Part shown: positions 11,924 through 22,400 of the stretch, one piece after another
Layout of the letters: every line of letters begins with the position of its first letter
Position numbering within the stretch: the stretch's first letter is position 1
NCBI RefSeq assembly: GCF_050436995.1
Contig: NC_134774.1
Location: 1,548,501 to 1,612,500, forward strand
Reading direction: 5' to 3'
Source of the DNA: Anticarsia gemmatalis
Taxonomy: Eukaryota; Arthropoda; Insecta; Lepidoptera; Erebidae
DNA length: 64,000 nucleotides
Notes under the pieces: generated by a model
What the model was told of the DNA's origin: nothing
Seen by the model: only the letters and a program-made list of their open reading frames with translations
Databases searched by the model: none
Translations under genes and position numbers: made by a program

Positions 11924-12589
11924 ACCCGCGCAACTTCGCTTGCGTCACATCTATAATAATAATGTCCTCCTAGCCGATATACGGCTACGGCGGTCAGTTT
12001 CATTGAAACTGGCCATCTGTGCAGGACTTTGTTTATAGTGTCCAAGTGTGCGCACAATACACAGGTACACTCTCTATTCCATCACTCTCATAGTTTGGTG
12101 GGACGGATAACCGACACGACCAGTGAGAGGTCAGGCTTTACGTGCTCTCTGAGGCACGGAGGTCTTCGACCTCAACTTCCTAACTCCGGGCAATCTCTAA
12201 GAAATTCTTAACAGAAAATCTCAGAAATTACTTTTTGGCCCGACCCAGGATTCGAACCCGAGACCTCTCGCACCGCAGTCGCATATACTACCGACCGCGC
12301 CACAGAGGCAGTTAAAAAATTTTGACCCCTTCTCCTTATGTGACGCAAGCGAAGTTGCGCGGGTCAGCTAGTAAGAGAGAAAAGGTCAAATTTTCCCCGT
12401 TTTTGTAACATTTTTTACTGGTACTCTGCTCCTTTTGGTCGTAGCGTGATGATATGTAGCCTATAGCATTCCTCGATAAATGGGCTAACTAACACTGAAA
12501 GAATTTCAAATCGGATTAGTAGTTTTTGAGATTAGCGCGTTCAAACAAACAAATAAACTCTTCAGCTTTATAATATTAGTATAGATATC
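11924..12589 (-). mobile_element. Lep1-type Helitron(s) nested with another insertion
   Basis: A Lep1 3' end (AGCTGACCCGCGCAACTTCG, inverted) stands at 11924. It is followed by foreign sequence containing a type 3 SINE (12135-12312), then the same end in the opposite sense (GACGCAAGCGAAGTTGCGCG) running to CTAG at about 12368. A largely complete inverted Helitron body follows, to AGTATAGA at about 12588. The order suggests two insertions or a rearranged pair. Confidence 0.6.
12135..12312 (-). mobile_element. tRNA-like SINE, type 3
   Basis: On the minus strand it begins TGCCTCTGTGGCGCGGTCGG and carries a box B-like GGGTTCGAATCC. A second copy is at 62955-63130. Confidence 0.65.
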
Positions 12590-12777
12590 AAATTCCATTC
12601 TGAACAAAATCAGAGTGAATCAATGACCACATGTGTATTGATAATAATGTAATTTTAAACCATAAGTGAGCGTGATTCATTACTTTGTTTTAGTGTTACT
12701 AATAATCTGACAAGCGTTATGTTTCAAAGATAATAAATACTTAATTGAGCTTTAAAAATGCTGTTGATTTTATTTTG

Positions 12778-12985
12778 ACTGCTCCATGGCGCAGTGGTTT
12801 AGATCACCACGCCAATACCATTGCGTCGGGAGGTCGTTGGTTCGATTACCACACGAGGCAATTATTTGTGCGATCTACAAGTAGTTGTTTCGGGTCTGGT
12901 TGTACTTTGTGTTCGTTGTTTATATGTTTGTAAAAGTCCGCGCGACACAAGAGCAATTCTTAGTGCGGGAGTTGTCTTAAAAAAA
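12778..12985 (+). mobile_element. tRNA-derived SINE, type 1
   Basis: It begins CTGCTCCATGGCGCAGTGGT and shows a box B-like TTGGTTCGATTACCAC, then the shared body up to GTGCGGGAGTTGTC. Confidence 0.8.
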
Positions 12986-13081
12986 ATAGATACTTAGTCT
13001 TTTTGAATTCGCGGACCCTTGAAAAATCGAGCAGAATTTAAAGCCATAGGACACCGACAATGTATTTTTAAATCGTTATTT

Positions 13082-13328
13082 CTGAGGTGCTCATAGCCAC
13101 TTGTGCTCACCGGTCGGTAAACAATCTGTGGGTTAAGCAACCCTCAGAGTGGTCATTCTATAGATGGTTGACCGCATACTGTGCGTTTCCGTGCTTCGGA
13201 AGGCAAGTTAAAAGTCGGCCCCGGTTGTTGTCAATTAAGATAACAGTCGTTAAACCACGTCAAAAGCCGTTCGGGCGGCTTGAACAACTTTGACACTAGG
13301 TTGACCACTAACCATACGATGAGATAGA
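13082..13328 (+). mobile_element. 5S rRNA-like SINE, copy just upstream of the Hand start exon
   Basis: The head has GGGTTAAGCAACCCT, GTGGTCATTCTATAGATGG and TGACCGC, the spacing of the 5S rRNA internal promoter. The tail is GGCGGCTTGAACAACTTTGA, then GGTTGACCACTAACCATACG. It ends about 70 bp before the Hand ATG. Confidence 0.65.
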
Positions 13329-13399
13329 CAGTTATTTTTTCAAGAACCGTGCTCAGCAGTGGGACAATAGTAAATGTATTTAATTTGTTATAGATCTAA

Positions 13400-13484
13400 A
13401 TGTCAAGTTATGGGAGTATGTCGCCTTCCGACGAAGGTTTCGATAGATATGAACCTCCATACTACTGTCAACCGAGTCACCAAG
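13400..13484 (+). CDS. Hand: Hand coding exon 1
   Basis: It encodes MSSYGSMSPSDEGFDRYEPP and on to SHQ, leaving one base (G) before the donor GTAAGT. The in-frame TAA at 13397 and the acceptor TATAG before ATCTAA make this the start exon of the coding region. Confidence 0.88.
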
Positions 13485-16400
13485 GTAAGTCTCGTTAACA
13501 ACCAGTCTTACTGAAGAGTATCGTGTTATAACCCAGGTAACTGTGTTGTGGAGGTCAGATAGACAGTCGCTGCATGTAAAATCCCTGTCCCACTGTAGGG
13601 CAAGGGTCTTATCTGCCATCTGCTGGAAATAAGGGGTTAGGCCTTGAGTTCACCACGCTAACCAAGTGCGGGTTGGGGACTTTGCATGCCCTCAATAAAT
13701 GTAATAAACAAATTTTAGGCATACATTTCATCACGATGTTTTCCTTTACCGTTATAACAAGTGATCATTATTTCTAATACACACATAACTTGGAAGTCAT
13801 TGGTGTGTTGTCTCAGGTTCGAACCTGCGACCACTTGCAAGTTGCCAACTTAAACCACTCGGCTATCACTGCTTTATTTAGGAAGAGATTTTAATTATAC
13901 TTTTGGTCTTTGTGTTAACCAGGTAGTCCAATGGATGGAGGAGTATATTGGCCGGGTTCCAACGGCGAGGGTCATGAGTTCGACCCCCAGGATGTGTATC
14001 ATGATACCACTCACTACATCGGCAGAGGATATGGTAAATATATCTTAGTTTTAATTGTATGACAACATGTATGTATGTGAATGAAGCAAGGGAAGTTTGT
14101 AAGGATCGTACCAAGTGACGTTCTTTGGGCCCTGCCTACCCATATAGAAAAAAGATTTTGTTAAGGTGCTTCCACACAGCAGATATATAACGTTATACAA
14201 CATTGTGTAACACGATAATAAAACAATTGAAATAAAATTTTAAAACTTTGTTTAAAGACAAATATTATAAGTCAATTTCTAACGTTATATAACTGCTGTA
14301 TGGGAGAACCTTACTAAGCGCCCGTGACTTTGTCCGCATGAAAAGATTTAAACTATATGTTTACCAAATTTATTAAAAGTTATTTTCTATATGACGCCTT
14401 CGGGTATAACCGGCGCGATATCATATATTTATTAATAGCGTTTTTTCTCTTTAACAGGATACGAAGAGGTCCAAATGTCGAACGATCCTTACGACACTTA
14501 CCATCACAGTATGAACCACAGCTACGCACCGAATAACACAGGTATGTAGTCTTTCTCATCGTATGGTTAGTGGTCAACCTAGTGTCAAAGTTGTTCAAGC
14601 CCGAAGGTCTTTGACGTGGCTTAACGACTGTTATCTTAATTGACAACATCCGGGAGCCACTTTTTACGTGTTAATCGAAGCACGGAGACACCCAGTTCAA
14701 ATACAAATATGAGGTCACCCATCTTAGGAATAACCGCGCTAAGGTTTGCTTAAATCGCAGACCGTTTGTCGCCTGGAAAGCGCAGCTGACTTTGCACAAC
14801 TAACACATGGTCATTTGATTCCAAACTATGCAGAGCTTGTACTGTAACCAGATAACTGATAAACATACTTATATACTTCCAAATACAAACCTTACTTATA
14901 TACTTCTTAATACAAAATAGTAGTTTCGAGTCTGTTTGTACTTTGTATCCGTTGTTTGTATGTTTGTAAAAGTCCCCGCGACACAAGACCAATTCTTAAA
15001 ACGGGAATTTCTTAAAAAAAGTATAATAGATTTAATATTCTTTTTTATTCCTAGGTCTAGAATGTGACTTACAAACACTGCCTCTACGCTACGACCGTCC
15101 AGCGCCCTCCTTCGTCCGAGTGGCCAAGAGAAGAACCACAGCCAACAAGAAAGAACGGCGACGAACTCAAAGCATAAACACAGCCTTTTCTGACTTACGA
15201 GATTGTATACCTAATGTACCACCGGATACGAAACTATCTAAGGTAAATATAAAGGCCATTTACAATAAATCAAATCAAATCATCTATACTAATATTAAGT
15301 TTTCTATATTAATTAACAAGCTGAAGAGTTTGTTTGTTTGTTTGTTTGAACGCGCTAATCTCAGGAACTACTGGTCCGATTTGAAAAATTCTTTCAGTGT
15401 TAGATAGTCCATTTATCGAGGAAGGCTATAGGCTATATATCATCACGCTACGACCAATAGGAGCAGAGTATCGGTGAAAAATGTTACAAAAACGGGGAAA
15501 ATTATGATTCTCTTATGTGACGCAAGCGAAGTTGCGCGGGTCAGCTATTTATTCATATAGGTCAAATGCTGACACTTATAGTCAATGATACAGAGAGTGA
15601 ATTTACCGCCAGTTCGGAAGGTAGGGCCAATGAGAAGAGCTGCCAACAAACTCCTGGCCACTCTTTTTAATCGCCAATTAGTTTTAACAATCTTTCTTTT
15701 AGGTATAAATCTTTGATGATGTAAGGAGCCGCTACCAACACTACCGAACACACATAGGTCATAATATTAATTAATATAGTACTGATTATTCCACTTTTAT
15801 AAGTCGTAGCGTTTATATAGCTATTTTGCAGTGAAATAATTTTGTAAATATAACGAGCATTTACAATAGTACTGATTACTCCGCTTTTATAAATCGTAGC
15901 GTGATGATACACAGCTTTATATATTCTAGATTAATGTAGCTATTTTACAGTGAAAAATTTTTTAAAATCTGTCAAGTAATTTTGGAGATATGGGTGCTCA
16001 AATAAAGAAACTCTTTGGATTTCTTATACGAAATTCATCATTAGTCAGACTTTGTTTTAACTATGTTTGAGTACGTATATTATCAGATTTATGAAAATAT
16101 ATTATAATGTTTCAAATTGCATTCAAGTGTTTGTTTAAAAAATATAAATAAGCAAGAAAAAATTATAAATTTGTCCGATTACTGTCCTTCTAACGGAGTA
16201 ATAAGGGGTATGTTTGATATCATCACTAGCTAAGAAACTAATAAACAACTCTCAGACATGTCATTCATCACGATGTTTTCCTTCACCGTTATAACAAGTG
16301 ATCATTACTTCGAATACACACATCGCTTGGAAACAAAACCTTATAAAATGTTATAATAATAAATTTAACCCATTTATGTTCCACTGCTGGGCAAGGGTCT

Positions 16401-19400
16401 CTTCCCGTAACGAGGAAGGGGTTAGGCCTTAAGTTCACCACGCTGGCCGACCGTTGCAGGTTGGGGAATTTGCATACCTTCAAGAACTGTTCTAAAAAAC
16501 TCTCAGACATGTCATTCATCACGATGTTTTCCTTCACCCTTATAACAAATGAACATTATTTCTAATACACACATCACTTAGAACTCCTTTACAAAATGCA
16601 AAACGCATTTCAACTATACAAAGCAAATAAAAAACAAATTATAAAACTTCGTCTGTTAATGTTTGGGGTGGGTGTTAACAAACATATAGTTGTCTCGCTT
16701 CACCTCACGATGATCTCAGATGGTGAGAAAGAGATCGCAGAGCATCAACTCAGCGTTTACCAGTTTAAGGCAGCATATACCAAATGTGCTTCCGGACACT
16801 AAGATGACTAAGGTATGTCGTGATTGTTGGTGATGTTTGATGGAGGAAGGTAGAAAAGATGAAATAAATGTAGAAAAAATAAAAAATAACCCATTCATGT
16901 CCCAAAGGTTTCCTGAAAAAAGAAAAGATGCGTTTTTTTATGCTTTTCATTATCTTTCTAGCGGCCGCCGGCGGTAAAACGGGTACCTATTACTAAGCCT
17001 CCGCTGTCTGTCTGTCTCCAGGCTGTATCTCATAAACCGTGATAGCTAGAAATCTGAAATTTTCACAAATGATGTATTTCCGTTACCGCTATAACAACAA
17101 ATACTAAAAATTAACAAAATATTATTATAATATCAAGGGTCCATATACAACAAACGTGATTTTCTATTATATGTAGATGATAGTACACCGGAATACGGAA
17201 AACTTAATCATAATAATCATAACTAAAAACTTTACCAAAATTGTGCGAGACTTTATACATTGATTAGACATAACACCTTGTCTCCCGTGGTAGTTCAGAG
17301 CTTGTATTAGGTTTAAAGAATATTTATTCTCAAAAGAACAATTACAGTTCACTGACATGAGAAAAAAATAAAAAAAATATTACTGCAAGTATTTACAAAG
17401 TCGTCCTCGAGTGACGAAGCATGCATACAAACACAATTATATATTAACTTATAATAATTTGTTAACAATTAGGCTATAATTACGGAGGAATATGTAGGTA
17501 CATTCTTCTTCTTCTTATCGTATGAATACGATGAACCTTTTACGAGTACAAGTTTACTAATTTTTCGTTAACACAGTCAACTAATTTTTACGTGATACTG
17601 GAACATAGAAACAGACAGACAAAAAAAATTGCAGATTCGGTATCAGTATCCGTTACTAAACATCCCCCATTGGTTTTTTTAATATATTCAATGTACAGAA
17701 TTGACCTCTACACATTTATTATAAGTATAATAAGTATAGATAGTAAGTTACTTACAAGGTAGGGCCTTTACCCCCACAAGGACCTGAAATATAAGAAAAA
17801 TATTAATCTGCACTTTTCAGAATAAAGTTAAACCCTTCATTAATTCGTCGTAGTGGTCAACCCAGTGTCAAAGTTGTTTAAGCCGCCCTAAGGCCTTTGA
17901 CATGGCTTAACGACTGTTAACTTAGTAGATAACAGCCGGGACCGACTTTTTACGTGCCCTCCGAAGCACGGAGACGCCCAGCTCAAATACCACTATGCGG
18001 TCACCCATCTATGGAATAACCGCGCCAACGGTTGCTTAACCCACAGATCGTTTACCGACCGGTGAGCGCCACTGGCTATGGGCGCCTCTGTAGGTACTTA
18101 CGAACTGGCCAGTTCAATTTACCACAGGGACACATACTCTCTATGAATTGTCTCTCAAATAATGTTTATTTCGGTCGCTACGTACGCGCTACGCTAAGTA
18201 CTGTTATTACAGTTAAGACAGAGAACGAAAAGAAGTCAAACCGAAGCAAAATTCTTCCTTCCACCATCAAAAACAAACCAAGAATCACAAAAAACAATTA
18301 TTTTTACCAGAATTTTAATCAAAGATTAACGTTTCTTTTGTTGTTAGATAAAGACGCTGAGACTGGCGACGTCGTACATCAGCTACCTGCTGAAGGTCCT
18401 GGAGACTGATGGAGAACCGGCTGGGGGGTTCCGAGCTGATCTTCATCATACGCCGCCGAGGAGACGCGCGGAAGGAGCCGTGAGTTTTTTATATTACTAC
18501 CTTTTTTTTTAAAGAGACAACTCCCGCACTAAGAATTGCTCTTGTGTCGCGGGGACTTTTACAAACAAACAACGGACACAAAGCACAACCAGAAACGATA
18601 TCGAATCGAACCCACGACCTCCCGACACAGTGGTATTGGCGTGACGACCTAAACACTGCGCCACAGAGATCGTTTACCGACCGGTGAGCGCAACTGGCTA
18701 CGGGTGCCTCAATTCTGAACATATTTTCGTGTATTATTTCTCGAAAGCTAGCCAGTTATCGGCAGTCGATTGTAGTAGAGAATTGAGCAATAGCTTAGTT
18801 AATTGTCAAGCACAGACAGACAGGCTTTCGCATTTATAATATTAGTTGGAAGTAAGGTCAATTTGGGTAACCGTGAATCATTTAGGTAACATTGACAGTG
18901 GGAATATGAACTAGTTTCGATTATTTTTTCATATGAAACCAACACAATTGATAAAAGTTTGCAAAACCAAAATAAACCTTTATCAATTGTGTTGGTTTCA
19001 TATGAAAAAATAATCGAAACTAGTGTTAATATTATTCTAAACTATTAGTATAATATTCATACCCAGGTTGACTGTAAGATATACCTCCACTAGCTGACCC
19101 GCGCAACTTCGCTTGCGTCACCTAAGAGAGAATGGGTCATAATTTTCCCCGTTTTTGTTGCATTTCTCATTGCTACTCCGCTCCTAATGGCCCTAGCGTG
19201 ATGTTAAACAGCCTATAGCCTTCCTCGATAAATGGACTATCTAACATTAAAAGAATTTTTCAAATCGGACCAGTAGTTCCTGAGATTAGCGCGTTCAAAC
19301 AAACAAACAAACTCTTCAGCTTTATAATATTAGTATAGTATTTCAATACAAAACGAAATCAATCCACATACATACATACAAACATACAAAAATTTCAAGT

Positions 19401-22400
19401 GCACCCGACATTCACAAGGGAACGGTGTTATCTCAGCATGTGTTTCGAGAGCCACTCTCAGGCGCCTCAACTGCACTCATAATAGATACTGTTTCATACA
19501 GACAGACTGGGAAAAAGTATGCTTAGATAATTTCATTTCGTAATCTATACTAATACTAGCTGACCCGGCAAACGTTGTTTTGCCATGTAAATTAAAAAAA
19601 ATATGTTGTCACTTAGGGGTATGAAAAATAGATGTTGGCCGATTCTCAGACCTACTCAATATGCTCACAAAATTTCATGAGAATCGATCAAGCCGTTTCG
19701 GAGGAGTATGGCAACGAAAATTGTGACGCGAGAATTTTACATTTTACATATTTTTTTTTGTGAATCTAAACCATTCTCAGATCCCCTTGAACACACACAA
19801 AAAAATATCAAAATCGGTCCAGTCGTTCAAGAGAAGTTCAGTGACATACATACTTACAGAAGAATTAGGTATATATCTATACTAATATTATGTCGGGGAA
19901 AAAGTCTTTTCACATTATAGTATACGTATGGACTTGTAATAAAATCTTTTCTCTACACAAAAAATACTCGATATTTGGTTACCTCACGAGCTCACTGAAA
20001 GAAACCTAATGAACCGTGAAATCATTTGTGATTCTTGAAGCCAAAGATACTGGTATTCAGCTGCATCCGGTGAGACTGGAAGCCGACTCCAACATAGTTG
20101 GAAGAAAGGCTTGTTAGACTTTCAAGTTTCTGACTATGTATAACGGCTGTCAAAGATCTTTGAAAATGACAGCCGGGACCCAGAATTTAACGTGCCTTCC
20201 GAAACTATCTATTAGTTCGGGGAAAAGGTCTTTTCGCATTATATTATGTATGAGCTTGTAATAAAATGTCTTTGGCTTCAAGAATCACAAATGAGTACAC
20301 GGTTCATTAGATTTCTTTCAGTGAGCTCGTGAGGTACACAAATATCGAGCTTTTTTGTGTAGAGAAAAGATTTTATTACAAGTTCATACATACTATAATC
20401 CCAAAACACATTTTCCCCGACCTAATATGTGTAGTTATGTCCATCCTATGTTATACCTCCGTGGTGCAGTGGTTTAGGTCGCCACGCCAATACCATTGCA
20501 TCGGTTGGTCGTGGGTTTGATTCCCTTCAGAAATTACCTACGTCATTCAAATAAAACAGAACAGTTACAAACAATTTGTGTTTCTAATGATATTAGTTAC
20601 AAGAGCACGCCTGCACGTGGCTCTGTTTGGTACTGACTATTAGAGATAGCGATTTATAATGTACAACCCGTTGCAACTTTTTTTGTAAAAACTGACAATC
20701 TTTTTAAGAATATATTATACCAATCTTTTCCCCGTTTTTGTGACATTTTAACTGTTACTCTGCTCCTATTGGTCGTAGCGTGATGATATATGTATAGCCT
20801 GTGGCCTTCCTCGATAAATGGGTTATGTAATACTGAAAGATTTTTTTCAAATCGAAGCAGTAATTTCTGATATGAGCGCGTTCAAACAAACAAACGAACA
20901 AACTCTTCAGCTTTATAATATTAGTATAGATGTATGTTTATTATTCAATCTTGCAAAACTATTGAATGATTTTGATAAAACTAGGTACACAGATAAATTA
21001 TACTGCTTAGCCTAAATTAAAACACATAATAGTTAGTACTCATTGGATGTACTAGGCGAACTAAGTACCTTACCTACCTTAGGGTGATACAGAAATAACA
21101 AGAAGAAGGGGTTTCGACGCGAACAAAATAATAAAATAATAATATATAAAAATATGAACAATAAAAAAGAATTTAAACAACAACCGGGCAGGAGCATTTT
21201 TCAAATAAACTTCGTAGGTTAGAAAATTCATTCTATATAAAAATCGCTGTTCTTTTATAACTTGTAACGTTTAATTCAATAACGTAGAAACACATGGCTG
21301 TCTGCTATCTTGTGCTATAAAAAACTGTTACTGTTGTAAAAATATAGCGTTATAATTTTATTGAGCTGCTTTGTGGTACTGTGATACGTTTTAAATCACC
21401 TTTTACAGTAGGTATATTGTAAGAATTTTGGTGTAAAAATCTATGAAACTTAAGGTAACAGAATAATGTAAAAATTTTGTAAATTAGTTTTCTAATTTAT
21501 GTAAGCGTTTACCAATAATCTTTAAGGCATGCAGATATTAAAGAATAAAAAATATATGTAATATTTAAACTTTAGACAACTTAAGACGGAAACAACATAT
21601 TAATCACCTAACCCCCCCTCCCCCCCCACAAACGCTATACTTGTGACGTTATTCAGACAGCTTTTCTAATCCAAACAAGCATTTTTGAATTTTAATGAAA
21701 AGTAGCTGATTTGACTGGAAACCCTCTACGATAACCATAAGATTATTATGCGTATCAAAGATCACAGACATACCTACGGTACAAACAAAGCGGTCCTGTT
21801 TCAACAGTGTCTGTATATAAACCGCTATCTCTTATAACTTGGGGCGTATCTTTTAACATAATTACAACTCGCCACATGGCCCCCGGGGAAACGCTATCAA
21901 ATCATTTACAGCTAATACTAAGATAAATTCTGCTTTTCTTGGAAAATTACGGAATATTTTCTTGCAATTACGTGGATGAAGAGTGGATTTTCAGCTATAC
22001 TTGCGTCATGATCAAAAGAATCATAGTCATCTTTCTCATCTCTCATCGTATGGTTAGTGGTCAACCTAGTGTCAAATTTGTTCAAGCCCGAAAGCCTTTG
22101 ACATGGCTTAACGACTGTTATCTTAATTAACAACAATCGGGACCGACTTTTTTACGTGGCCTGCGAAGCACGGAGACGCTGGGCTGTGGGTGACCCCATC
22201 TACAGAAAAACCTAGGCAAGAGTAGCTTAACCTCAGAGATCGATCCGTACGTCTGTTGTTAACTAAGTCACGAGTTCCTCTACTCAGGCAACCACCCAAT
22301 TGATGTTAATTAATCTATACTAATATTATCTATACTAATCTATACTAATCTATACTAATCTATACTAATATTATAAAGCTGAAGAGTTTGTTTGTTTGAA

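Noticed and set aside
15120..15407. Open frame extending Hand exon 3 into the intron
   Set aside because: Beyond KLSK it reads into the intron and a Helitron; the donor after AAG and the exon at 18348 restore the conserved helix 2.
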